A stretch of DNA of 64,000 nucleotides, taken from positions 24,987-88,986 of the forward strand of contig QHSU01000081.1 in the NCBI GenBank assembly GCA_003220535.1, read 5' to 3'. Positions 35,878-43,966 of the stretch are shown in pieces; the first letter of the stretch is position 1; the number at the start of each line of letters is the position of its first letter. The position numbers and the translations under genes are program-made. The stretch is from Candidatus Rokuibacteriota bacterium (GTDB taxonomy: Bacteria; Methylomirabilota; Methylomirabilia; Rokubacteriales; CSP1-6). The notes beneath the pieces are model-generated. The model saw only the letters and a program-made list of their open reading frames with translations. It searched no databases and was not told the origin of the DNA.

Positions 35878-36534
35878 TCAGAGCGAGATGAGACCCCGCC
35901 GCACGCCGAGCGTGACCGCCTCGGTGCGGCTCAGCGCGCCGAGCTTGGCGAGGATCGAGGCCACGTGGAATTTCACCGTGTGGCTCGAAATGCCGAGGTG
36001 GGCGGCGAGGCGCCGGTTGCTCAGACCTTCCGCCATCATCTCGAGGATCTCCACCTCTCGCGGCGTGAGCGCCGTCGTCTCTCCTTTCGCCGACTCCGCG
36101 AGCGTCGGGCGACTCAAGGCATCGGGATGCAGCACCACCAGACCCGCTCTCGTGGCGACGATCGCCGCCGCCAGCTCCTCCGGCGTCGCATCACTGCGGA
36201 GGACCGCGCGCACACCGGCGCGACGTGCGCGAGCGGTCAGAACTCCGCGCGTGTCCGACGAGAGGACGATGACGGCCTGAACGCGCGAGCGGTGGCCCAG
36301 AGCCTCGAGGGTGGCGGCCAGACGAGGCGGCGGCAGCGCCAGGACGATGATCGCGGAGTCGTCGTCATCGAGGTGCTGCGCGAGCTCGGCGGGGGCGCTC
36401 ACCGCGACCCGCAGCCTCGGCTCTGGTCGGAGCATCGCCTCGACGCGTGCGGCGACCAGCTCGCTGCCGGCGACCACGAGCACTCGTGTCGAGGAACCGT
36501 CGCGCGCCGGAGGGGGTCGCCGGAGGGCCGTCAC
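35878..36534 (-). CDS. LuxR-family regulator with receiver-like domain lacking phospho-Asp
   Basis: The 218-aa protein has a receiver-like N-terminal domain (about 17-125) and a LuxR/NarL helix-turn-helix (about 152-218, LTPREVEILEMMAEGLSNRRLAAHLGISSHTVKFHV). Where the phospho-acceptor should be, the strand reads IIVLALPPP (A66 region), and the early acidic pair is also missing. Phosphorylation control is therefore unlikely. It starts 2 bp after a protease gene and lies 80 bp upstream of the exporter operon. It may regulate either or both. Confidence 0.85.
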   Translation of the reverse strand: MTALRRPPPARDGSSTRVLVVAGSELVAARVEAMLRPEPRLRVAVSAPAELAQHLDDDDSAIIVLALPPPRLAATLEALGHRSRVQAVIVLSSDTRGVLTARARRAGVRAVLRSDATPEELAAAIVATRAGLVVLHPDALSRPTLAESAKGETTALTPREVEILEMMAEGLSNRRLAAHLGISSHTVKFHVASILAKLGALSRTEAVTLGVRRGLISL

Positions 36535-36536
36535 GC

Positions 36537-37091
36537 TCAGGCGACGCCCGCGGCCCGCACGAAGCGTCGGACTTGACTCATCGGCACCGCCAGCGCCAGG
36601 GAGCCCGCGACTCGTGCGTTCAACCCCACCACACGCCCGGCCGCATCGGCGAGCGGGCCCCCGGAGTTGCCGGGTGCCAGTCGCAGGTCGGCCTGGATCC
36701 AGGACACCCCTCCGTGAACGATCGGACCGATTGCGTGGATGATACCGGCGGTGAGCGCCGCGCGAACGCCGCGGGGATGGCCGACGGCGACGACGAGCGA
36801 GCCGATCCTGGCGGCGTCCGGATCGCCGAGGGTCGCGACCGGCATCCCGGCGCCAGGAGCGCGGATCAGCGCGAGATCGGCGTCCGCGTCACGCGCCAGC
36901 AGCTCTCCCGTGAGACGCCGGCCATCGACGAGCTGCAGCGTCACGCGGGGCCGTCGTACGACGTGCGCGTTCGTCACGACGTACCCCGGCGGCCAGAGCA
37001 CGCCCGACCCCAGCGCCTGATCCGGCTGATCGGTCACCTCGACGGTGATCCGGCGCAGATCCTCGGCGAGACCGGCGAGATCGAGCATCAT
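36537..37091 (-). CDS. Trypsin-like serine protease, no PDZ, no signal peptide
   Basis: The 184-aa trypsin-fold protease has an apparently intact triad: H43 in VVTNAHVV, D72 in DADLALI and S143 in APGNSGGPL. It has no signal peptide, membrane segment or PDZ domain, so it would be cytosolic. It overlaps the upstream PDZ-protease gene by 4 bp and precedes the LuxR-type regulator by 2 bp. This tight three-gene unit suggests that the two proteases act together. Confidence 0.88.
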   Translation of the reverse strand: MMLDLAGLAEDLRRITVEVTDQPDQALGSGVLWPPGYVVTNAHVVRRPRVTLQLVDGRRLTGELLARDADADLALIRAPGAGMPVATLGDPDAARIGSLVVAVGHPRGVRAALTAGIIHAIGPIVHGGVSWIQADLRLAPGNSGGPLADAAGRVVGLNARVAGSLALAVPMSQVRRFVRAAGVA

Positions 37092-37993
37092 CGCGCGTCG
37101 GCGCGACGTGGTCGCTCGCCCACGTCGACGGGCACGTCACGTGGTTCACCACCGCGCAGCACGGACGCGACGGTGCGCTCGCCCACCCGATCCGGTCGCA
37201 ACGCGGTCCTGAGATCGGTGGGGTCGGTGATGCGTATGCCACCGAGCGAAACGACAACGTCCCCGACTAGCAAGCCCGCCGCGGCGGCCGGGCTCCCCGG
37301 CTGCACCTCGACCACGACGACGGCGGTCTGCTGATCGAGGTTGATCTGTTGGCGAAGCGCCTCGGGCAAGCGCACCTGCTGGGTGCTCACCCCCAGATAG
37401 GCCCGCGGAATGCGACCGCGGCGCTCCAGCTCGTCGACCACGCGATCGACCGCCGCGGCTGGAATCGCGACCTGCAGGTGGCGCGACGCCCCAGACGTGT
37501 TGATCCCGACGACTCGCCCCTGGACATCGACCAGCGGGCCCCCGGAGAAACCGGGGTAGAGCGTCAAGTCGAGGTGGAGCATGTCGCCGGTGGCGGCGCT
37601 CCGCAGACCTCGTCTTCCTCCGCCGATCGCGCTCACGACTCCCCAGCTCACCCGCGGGCCCGAGCCCAACGCCAGCACGATGTGGCCGACGCGGACCGTG
37701 TCCGAGCTCGCCACATCGGCGACCTCGACATCGGGGGCGTCGACCCTGAGGACCGCGACGTCGATCGTGGGGTCACGGCCGGCGACCCTCGCCGTGACGG
37801 TGCGACCATCGGGTCGCGTGAGGCTGACCTCGTCGTCCACGTGCACCGTGTGATCGGCGGTGACGACCAGGCCACGGCGCCAGTGCACGCCGGTCGACCC
37901 GAGCCGTGCCCGTCCGTTGACCCCAAATGCCACCCGCCCGGCGCGCTCGACGGCGGCGGCGAGGTCGTTCGAAAGATTCAGTAGCCCGTCCAT
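37088..37993 (-). CDS. HtrA-like serine protease with C-terminal PDZ domain
   Basis: The 301-aa protease has H48 in VVTADHTV, D78 in TIDVAVLRV and S150 in YPGFSGGPL, then a PDZ domain from about 195 (YLGVSTQQVRLPEAL to LLVGDVVVSLGGIRITD). It is DegP/HtrA-like but has no signal peptide or membrane anchor, unlike most HtrA proteins. The ATG at 37993 follows a strong GAGGAGGGGC site. An upstream in-frame ATG at 38038 is less likely. Confidence 0.9.
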   Translation of the reverse strand: MDGLLNLSNDLAAAVERAGRVAFGVNGRARLGSTGVHWRRGLVVTADHTVHVDDEVSLTRPDGRTVTARVAGRDPTIDVAVLRVDAPDVEVADVASSDTVRVGHIVLALGSGPRVSWGVVSAIGGGRRGLRSAATGDMLHLDLTLYPGFSGGPLVDVQGRVVGINTSGASRHLQVAIPAAAVDRVVDELERRGRIPRAYLGVSTQQVRLPEALRQQINLDQQTAVVVVEVQPGSPAAAAGLLVGDVVVSLGGIRITDPTDLRTALRPDRVGERTVASVLRGGEPRDVPVDVGERPRRADAR

Positions 37994-38119
37994 TCGCCCC
38001 TCCTCCTGAATAAGACGCCTTCTGTCTCGAGCTTGCACGCGAAGGAGCGACCATGGAATCGCCCGAATGGGTAGTACGGTAGGAGAATGGGGCCGAGGCT
38101 CGCCTCTCTCGCCCCCGAT

Positions 38120-39313
38120 TCAGTGCCCGGCGCCCGTGACCGAGGCGCCCTTGAACGTGACCAGGCGCTTGGCCAGCGGCGTGTTGCGGCTCCGGCCCAC
38201 CCTCACCTGCCCGTCGATGATCACGCAGGAGATCCCGGGAATGTCGCCGCGGGCGATCGCGGTGAGCGCATCACCCGCGAGCGAGGCCGAGGGCGCGTCG
38301 CAGACGACGAGATCGGCCGGCGTGCCGACCGCCAGTGTCCCGGTGCCCGCCGCGAGGCGAAAGGCGCGGGCGTTGTTCCCCGTGGCGAGGGCGATCACGA
38401 TCTCCGGGGGGAGATCACCGAGCGACGCGAGCTCGCACACGCTCTTGATGACGCCCAGGGGCATGACCCCCGTCCCGGTCGGCGTGTCGCTGGCGACGCA
38501 GACGCGCGGCAGGGCGCCGGCGTCGCGAGCCCGTTTCACGATGTGGAGGGCCGAGCGCAGGTTTCCGGCCTGGACGATCTGCAGGACCATCTCCGTCTCC
38601 CGGATGATCCGGTCGAGTCCCGCCTCGTCCAGCGACGTCGTGCCCCCGTTGACGTGGCCGCAGACGTCGGGTCTGAGGTGCAACAGCACGTCGTGGCTGA
38701 TCGGGCTCGAGCCGGGGATGGACGTGCCGCCGCTGTGGGACATGACGCAGAGGCCGTGCTTCTGGGCGCGGCGCACCTCGGGCTCGCCGTCCCGCGGCTG
38801 GGCGTAGCCGCCGAAGCCGTACTTGGCGTGGCGGACGCCGTGCTTGGCCATCTCGGCGAAGTCCTCGTCGGTGAGGCCGGGCTCGAGCACCACCGAGCCC
38901 GCGTTGACCTTCATGCCGTTCGGATGGAAGTGCTCGAAGCACTTCGCGGCGGCGATCGCGATCGCCTTGGCGGCCGCCGCGTCGTGCGGGCGGCCGGGGG
39001 CGTGCACGCCCTCACCCGCCGAGACCACGGATGTGATGCCGCCGTGAACATAGGAGTCGAGAAAGTCCACGGTCTTCTGCCGCGGTGTGTAATCGCCGAG
39101 CACCACGTGGCAGTGCGAGTCGATGAGGCCCGGTATGACCGTCGTCCCCTGACAATCGACGACGACATCGGCGCTCCCCGCCCCAATCCGCGAGGCAGCG
39201 CCAATCGCGGCGACGAGTCCGTTCTCGACCAGGATCGCCTCCGCCTCAGCGCGCGGCGCCGCGAGTATTCCCGTCGCGAACGCTCCTATGTTTACCAGAC
39301 CTAGCGTCGGCAT
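38120..39313 (-). CDS. Amidohydrolase resembling 6-oxotetrahydronicotinate enamidase
   Basis: The 397-aa amidohydrolase has the HxH motif in GLIDSHCHVVLGDYTPRQKT, the long conserved stretch HGGITSVVSAGEGVHAPGRP, MSHSGGTSIPGSSP, and an aspartate in CVASDTPTGTG. The PRQKT and H-x-PGRP-x-D motifs recall enamidase of nicotinate fermentation (Eubacterium barkeri), as I remember it; dihydropyrimidinase-like or other amidase roles remain possible. It would cleave a cyclic amide or enamide. The start at 39313 gives a family-like N-terminus and follows GAGGAC. The foldback repeat lies just upstream. Confidence 0.8.
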   Translation of the reverse strand: MPTLGLVNIGAFATGILAAPRAEAEAILVENGLVAAIGAASRIGAGSADVVVDCQGTTVIPGLIDSHCHVVLGDYTPRQKTVDFLDSYVHGGITSVVSAGEGVHAPGRPHDAAAAKAIAIAAAKCFEHFHPNGMKVNAGSVVLEPGLTDEDFAEMAKHGVRHAKYGFGGYAQPRDGEPEVRRAQKHGLCVMSHSGGTSIPGSSPISHDVLLHLRPDVCGHVNGGTTSLDEAGLDRIIRETEMVLQIVQAGNLRSALHIVKRARDAGALPRVCVASDTPTGTGVMPLGVIKSVCELASLGDLPPEIVIALATGNNARAFRLAAGTGTLAVGTPADLVVCDAPSASLAGDALTAIARGDIPGISCVIIDGQVRVGRSRNTPLAKRLVTFKGASVTGAGH

Positions 39314-39353
39314 CAGCGCCCAGTCCTCGAAATCACAACGCGCCACCGTAGCA

Positions 39354-39533
39354 GGCCGCCGGGCGCGGGCGCGGCCGGCGGGTGCGGGCGGGGTCGAAGG
39401 GACCCGTTCCCGGCAACCGGCGGCGGGCGCCGCGCACCCGGATGGAGCCCAGCCGCCGCGGGGCAGCGCACGCGTGCAGCGTGGTCCTCTCGACCCCGCC
39501 CGCGCCCGCCGGCCGCGCCCGCGCCCGGCGGCC
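39354..39533. repeat. Large near-perfect inverted repeat (44-bp arms, 92-bp loop)
   Basis: The left arm 39354-39397 (GGCCGCCGGGCGCGGGC...GTCGA) is the reverse complement of the right arm 39490-39533 with one mismatch (T versus C), which would be a G-U pair in RNA. The ends are GGCC on both sides. The loop is GC-rich and has no convincing ORF; frames on both strands through it are low-complexity Arg/Pro/Gly. It fills the gap between the HpaB-like stop and the enamidase-like start on the same strand. No target-site duplication is evident. It may be a foldback element, an attenuator or terminator structure, or an assembly artefact. Confidence 0.85.
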
Positions 39534-39574
39534 CGTCGCCCCACGATCGCCAAGATGATTTCGCAGACGGGGCA

Positions 39575-41017
39575 TCAATACTCACCGAGGCAGCGGTCGA
39601 CCATCGATTTGGCGGCGGCCCAGTCGTAGGACTTGAACATGCGCCGGTTCACGACCGGCTGCGACGCCGAATAGAACATCTCGTACTGGAGCTGGCGGCC
39701 GCCGAACTCGGTGCCCACGAAGTCCCAGATGAGCTTCACGAGCTTGATGCGCTCACGCGCGCCGGCGGCGGCGGACTGGTAGTAGCGCACGGTGTCGGCG
39801 CGGGTCTCGGCGCTCGTGAAGGCCGCCTCCGAGGAGGGCACGGTCTGGAACGCGCCGCCCGCCAGCTCGCGGAGCGTGCGCATCATGTCCACGACGAGCC
39901 GGCGCTGGAGTCCCATGCCAGCGTAGATGTACTGCGGGTGCGGCCGTGCCACGCCGCCGGTGATCAGGGGAAAGCGCTCGGCGGCCTTCACCAGCGCGTC
40001 GAACGCCGCGCAGAGCGAGGCGATGTCGCCGCCGAGCGTCGCCTGGACGCTCGGGTCGCCGCCGGCGGTCTGGATCTCGGCGAGGCGTATCGCCAGGCCG
40101 GCCATGAACTCGAGCTTCACGCCGAAGCGGACCAGGGCCTGGAAATTCGCGGTCGTGTGCGAGGGCGAGTCGTGGAACTGGGCGTTGACCAGGTCCACGT
40201 TGCGGTCGATGAAGACGTGCTCCCACGGCACGAGCACGTCGTTGAAGACGACGGTCGTGTCGACCTCGTCGAAGCGGGACGAGAGGGGATAGTCGAAGAC
40301 GCTCGTCGCCATCGAGGCGAACGGGCGTCGCGGGTAGAGCCGCAGCCCCTCGGCGTTCATCGGCATGACCAGCGAGATCGCGTAGTCCTCGTCGCCCGGC
40401 ACCAGTGGTGTGATGTAGGACACGAAGAGCCAGTCCGCCATCGTCGCCGACGTGGCGATGGCGTGCGCCCCGCGCACGACGATGCCGTCGGCGGTCTCCC
40501 GCACCACGCCCGGGTGCAGGAACGGCTCGGGGTGGCGGTGGGCGGGCTGCGACCGGTCCACTTGCGGCGGGACGATCGCGTAGGTGACATAGAGATCCTC
40601 GTCGCGCGCGCGCTCGTAGAAGCGTACGACGTTGTCGCCGAATCGCACGCCACCGCGGTCGAAGAGCTGCCGCCAGGCGGAGAAGGCGGTGAGCACGCAC
40701 GCGACGTGGTCGGGCGTTCGTCCCATGAGGCCGAACGACGGCTCGGCCCAGAAACGATGGGCCCGCCGCCGGGCGCCGAGGTCATCCGCGGAGCGCGGGA
40801 CGAGCCACATGTTGCTGTGGCGCGCGCCCGTCGCCGGGTCGGCGAAGGTCAGGGCGGGATCGCCCGCCGCGGCCTTCGCCCGATCGTAGGTCTCGGCGAC
40901 GCGTCGGATCGGCTCGACGAACGCCGGGTGCTTGGTGACGTCGTCGACGCGCTCGCCGTCGAGGTAGACGGCCCGCCCGTCCCGGAGACTCGCGACGTAC
41001 GCGTCGCCACTACGCAT
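39575..41017 (-). CDS. HpaB-family FADH2-dependent aromatic hydroxylase
   Basis: The 480-aa protein is of the 4-hydroxyphenylacetate 3-monooxygenase oxygenase-component family. It shows SFGLMGRTPDHVACVLTAF, the TYAIVPPQVDRSQP segment, GAHAIATSATMADWLFV and the C-terminal VGTEFGGRQLQYEMFYSA region. It needs reduced flavin from a partner reductase, which is not adjacent. It would hydroxylate a phenol or an acyl-CoA or heterocyclic analogue. The ATG at 41017 gives the normal length; longer frames upstream lack similarity. It may share a transcript with the enamidase-like gene across the foldback repeat. Confidence 0.88.
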   Translation of the reverse strand: MRSGDAYVASLRDGRAVYLDGERVDDVTKHPAFVEPIRRVAETYDRAKAAAGDPALTFADPATGARHSNMWLVPRSADDLGARRRAHRFWAEPSFGLMGRTPDHVACVLTAFSAWRQLFDRGGVRFGDNVVRFYERARDEDLYVTYAIVPPQVDRSQPAHRHPEPFLHPGVVRETADGIVVRGAHAIATSATMADWLFVSYITPLVPGDEDYAISLVMPMNAEGLRLYPRRPFASMATSVFDYPLSSRFDEVDTTVVFNDVLVPWEHVFIDRNVDLVNAQFHDSPSHTTANFQALVRFGVKLEFMAGLAIRLAEIQTAGGDPSVQATLGGDIASLCAAFDALVKAAERFPLITGGVARPHPQYIYAGMGLQRRLVVDMMRTLRELAGGAFQTVPSSEAAFTSAETRADTVRYYQSAAAGARERIKLVKLIWDFVGTEFGGRQLQYEMFYSASQPVVNRRMFKSYDWAAAKSMVDRCLGEY

Positions 41018-41068
41018 AAGCGCGCCAACCTTGCCACAGCCGGCGAGTAATGACAAACCCGGGCGCCG

Positions 41069-41590
41069 ATGATAGTGTCCGGCCCCGTGAGGCGTCCGCC
41101 GCTCGCCGTCGTCCTCGTCGCGGTCTCGATGCTGGCACTCGGGGAGACGGCGGGCGCGGCGATGTCCCAGCTCCGGCCCCAGGTGCAGCGTTACGCCGCC
41201 GCGCGCATCGCCGCCAACGCGCCCGCCCACGGCTTCTCGGGCTCGGCCGAGTACGACGACGAGGTGCGCGACCGCGCCATTTTCACCGCCGAGGCCGGGC
41301 TGTCCTTCTTCCACCTCCACGCCGAGGGCGTCGGGCTGATCCTCTTCTTCGCGAGCACGCTGGTCGCGTGCGCCGTGCCCTGGCGCCGCGAGCGGGTCGT
41401 CCTCTACCTGCTGCTGACACTCGGGGGTCTCTTCCCCCTGGGGTATCTCGCCTACGGCGCCGCCGTGCTCGAGGTCGGGCGCGACGCCGGGATCGAGGTT
41501 GCCGAGCGCTGGATTCTCACGCCGCTCGGCATCTCGGCCATCGCCGGCCTCCTGGGCCTGCTGCTCAGCGCCGCGCGCCCACGCGCATGA
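41069..41590 (+). CDS. Uncharacterised membrane protein A with HLHAEG motif
   Basis: I do not recognise this 173-aa protein. It has about four hydrophobic helices (LAVVLVAVSMLALGETAGAA; GLILFFASTLVACAV; VVLYLLLTLGGLFPLGYLAYG; LGISAIAGLLGLLL) and a loop of about 45 residues between helices 1 and 2. FFHLHAEGVGL at the start of helix 2 is shared with the next gene, as is the overall layout, so the two are tandem paralogues. Two histidines at a helix start suggest a heme or metal site, but that is inference. It overlaps the next gene in an ATGA. Confidence 0.65.
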   Translation: MIVSGPVRRPPLAVVLVAVSMLALGETAGAAMSQLRPQVQRYAAARIAANAPAHGFSGSAEYDDEVRDRAIFTAEAGLSFFHLHAEGVGLILFFASTLVACAVPWRRERVVLYLLLTLGGLFPLGYLAYGAAVLEVGRDAGIEVAERWILTPLGISAIAGLLGLLLSAARPRA

Positions 41591-42123
41591 GCGAGGCGCT
41601 GCCCCCCACGTGGCGCGTGCCGCCGTGGTGGGTGCTGCTGGTCGGGGTGCTCGCGATCGTCTGCGCCGAGCTCGGGGGAGCCTCGATGGTCCGCTTCAAG
41701 GTGGAGCTCACGCGCTGGGCCCGCGGCGCGATGCTGGCCCGACCCGCGGTCCACGGTCTCGTCGGCGTCCGCGACGTGGACGAGCGGATCCTCGACGAAG
41801 CGCTGGTGAAATTCGACGCCGGGCTCAGGCTCTTCCACATGCACGCCGAGGGCATGGGGCTGGTGATCATCGCCACCACGATGGTCGCGGCGACGGTCGC
41901 CCGCTCCGCCGCCGTCCGCCGCTCGATCATCGCCCTTCTCACGACGGGCGGAGCGGGCTATCCTGTCGGCTACCTCGTATGGAGTGCGCTGATTCCCTCC
42001 TACGGCCTGGAGCGCGCCAAGACGATCGCCGAGTGGCTCGTCTGGATCCCGTTCGGCTCCGCCACCATCGTGGGGCTGTGGTGGCTGGCCGGCCTCGTCG
42101 CGCTCCGCATGGCCCGCGCGTGA
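41587..42123 (+). CDS. Uncharacterised membrane protein B, paralogue of A
   Basis: The 178-aa protein matches protein A in topology: helix 1 WWVLLVGVLAIVCAELGGA, a loop with DVDERILDEALVKFDAGL, then LFHMHAEGMGLVIIATTMV, YPVGYLVWSALIP and a final helix TIVGLWWLAGLVAL. The shared core is FHxHAEGxGL plus a later P-x-GYL. It starts inside the stop of A and overlaps the next gene in a GTGA. The family and function are unknown; a heterodimeric membrane complex is plausible. Confidence 0.65.
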   Translation: MSEALPPTWRVPPWWVLLVGVLAIVCAELGGASMVRFKVELTRWARGAMLARPAVHGLVGVRDVDERILDEALVKFDAGLRLFHMHAEGMGLVIIATTMVAATVARSAAVRRSIIALLTTGGAGYPVGYLVWSALIPSYGLERAKTIAEWLVWIPFGSATIVGLWWLAGLVALRMARA

Positions 42124-42743
42124 TACGCGCCGCCCTGCTCGCCCTCGTCCTCGCCAGTCCGGCGGCGGCCCACCACGTGGGCGCGTACGTGCCGAAGGAC
42201 AACGCGGTCACCACCAATTTCAAGCAGGTCAAGTTCTCCGTGCAGGCCAAGAAGTTCGATGTGGCGCTGCAGCTCTACGAGGCGGGCGCCCTACGCACCG
42301 AGATGCGCGCGCACGCGGCCACCCTGCCGGCCGGACTCGAGGACGGGACGCGGGCCGCGCTCAAGGCGGGTGACGGGCCGGAGGTCGAGCGCCGGCTCAT
42401 GATCTTCTTCGCCGCGCTCGCGCGCGACCTGGCGCTCGAGGCCGACCGTCGGCTCGCCGCGACGGGCGGCAAACCCGAGAGCCGCGCCGCCATCGCCAAG
42501 AAGTTCCTCGAGGCCATCTGGCGCTACTACAACCTCGTGGATTTTGCTGTCGCGATGCGCGACAGCAAGACGTCCGTCGCCGTTCGTCTCGCGTTCGACG
42601 AGGCGGAGGCCGCGGTGAAGCCCGCGACCGGCGCGGCGGCACCGGCCGACGCGGCCAGGTTGCGGCAGCCGCTCCAGCGAATCGCACAGGTCCTCTCGAC
42701 CCTGATCGAAGCGTCGTCAACGTCAGCCAGGAGGGACTCATGA
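42120..42743 (+). CDS. Uncharacterised secreted helical protein C
   Basis: The 207-aa protein starts at a GTG overlapping B. It has a short signal peptide (VIRAALLALVLASPAAA), so the mature N-terminus is HHVGAYVPKDN. The rest is mostly alpha-helical with many Ala/Glu/Arg (RRLMIFFAALARDLALEADRRL; KKFLEAIWRYYNLVDFAVAM). There is no CXXCH heme motif. It probably works in the periplasm with membrane proteins A and B. Its stop overlaps the start of the Liv substrate-binding protein, so the four are translationally coupled. Confidence 0.65.
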   Translation: MIRAALLALVLASPAAAHHVGAYVPKDNAVTTNFKQVKFSVQAKKFDVALQLYEAGALRTEMRAHAATLPAGLEDGTRAALKAGDGPEVERRLMIFFAALARDLALEADRRLAATGGKPESRAAIAKKFLEAIWRYYNLVDFAVAMRDSKTSVAVRLAFDEAEAAVKPATGAAAPADAARLRQPLQRIAQVLSTLIEASSTSARRDS

Positions 42744-43957
42744 AGCGTGGGACCAGGGGATTCATGGTGCTCGTCGCCGTCGCCGCGCTGGTCTGGATGG
42801 GCGCGCCGGCCGGCTCGCAGCCAAAGGTCGTCAAGATCGGCGACCTCGGCTCCAAGGTCGGCGTCTTCGAGGGCTACGGAAAGTACCAGACGTTTGGTGT
42901 CCAGATGGCGGTCGAGGAGCTGAACGCCAAGGGCGGCGTCCTCGGCCACAAGATCGAGATCGTCTCCGAGGACGACGAGACGAAGCCCGCTCCGGCGGTC
43001 CGCAAGGCCGAGAAGCTCATCCTCCAGGACGACGTGAAGCTGCTGGTCGGCGCCGTCTCCAGCGGGGCGACCCTGGCGGTGATGGACGTCACCAAGAAGC
43101 ACAAGACGATCCACTGGAACTCGGTCTCGTGCGCCGAGTTCATGCGGACCACGAAGTTCCACAAGTACTACTTCTCGAACCAGCCCGACTCCCGGATGCA
43201 GGCGAACGGGCTCGCCAAGTACATCGTCGACAAGATGGGCAAGAAGGTCTACATCTTCTACACCGACTACGCGATGGGGCAGTCGGACGGACGCCAGTTC
43301 AAGACCGCGCTCGAGAAGCTCGGCGGCGAGGTGGTCGGCGTCGCCGGTGCGCCGCTCGACACCAAGGACTTCAGCCCGTGGTTCGGCGCCATCAACCAGT
43401 CGAACCCCGACGTGCTCTTCGTCGCGTTCGCCGGCACCGACTCGCTGCGGCTGATGACGCAGCTCCACTCCTTCGGCATGACCAAGAAGTACAAGATGGC
43501 GGGCATCGACTGCTTCCTCCTGCAGCAGGATCTGCCGTCGATCGCCGAGCCGATGGAAGGGTTCGTGCAGCTGAACCACTTCTCGCCGTACAACCCCGAC
43601 GCGAACATGCAGGCCTACAACGCGCGGTTCAAGAAGAAGTTCGGCACCGACGCGAACATCGCCGCCGGCTCCTACGACGCCGTGCTCTTCTGGGCGGCGG
43701 CGGTCGAGAAGGCCAAGTCGTTCGATCCGGACAAGGTCGCCGAGGCGCATGAAGGGATGTGCGTCGACAACACGCACATCGGCCGCCAGTGCATCCGCAA
43801 GGAAGACCACCAGGTCATCATGGACATGCACCTCTACCAGGTGAAGGGCGGCAAGAACCTTCCGATCGCCCGCATCGCCGGCAGCGACTCGATCGGCGAG
43901 TCGATGGTGGGCAAGGACCCCGTCGAGGGGTTCACGTGGGAGATCAAGAAGAAGTAA
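42740..43957 (+). CDS. Branched-chain amino acid-type ABC transporter substrate-binding protein
   Basis: The 405-aa periplasmic binding protein of the LivK/Leu-Ile-Val family has a signal peptide (about 1-27), then PKVVKIGDLGSKVGVFEGYGKYQ and FGVQMAVEELNAKGGVLGHKIE, typical of the first lobe. In this bacterial group many LivK-like proteins bind aromatic or dicarboxylic ligands rather than leucine. The start is fixed by AGGAGGG and overlaps protein C by 4 bp. Permease and ATPase genes follow. Confidence 0.92.
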   Translation: MKRGTRGFMVLVAVAALVWMGAPAGSQPKVVKIGDLGSKVGVFEGYGKYQTFGVQMAVEELNAKGGVLGHKIEIVSEDDETKPAPAVRKAEKLILQDDVKLLVGAVSSGATLAVMDVTKKHKTIHWNSVSCAEFMRTTKFHKYYFSNQPDSRMQANGLAKYIVDKMGKKVYIFYTDYAMGQSDGRQFKTALEKLGGEVVGVAGAPLDTKDFSPWFGAINQSNPDVLFVAFAGTDSLRLMTQLHSFGMTKKYKMAGIDCFLLQQDLPSIAEPMEGFVQLNHFSPYNPDANMQAYNARFKKKFGTDANIAAGSYDAVLFWAAAVEKAKSFDPDKVAEAHEGMCVDNTHIGRQCIRKEDHQVIMDMHLYQVKGGKNLPIARIAGSDSIGESMVGKDPVEGFTWEIKKK

Positions 43958-43966
43958 GTACGCTCG

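Noticed and set aside
39288..39629. Small ORFs on both strands through the foldback repeat
   Set aside because: The products are Arg/Pro/Gly/Ala repeats generated by the inverted repeat, with no family similarity or ribosome sites.
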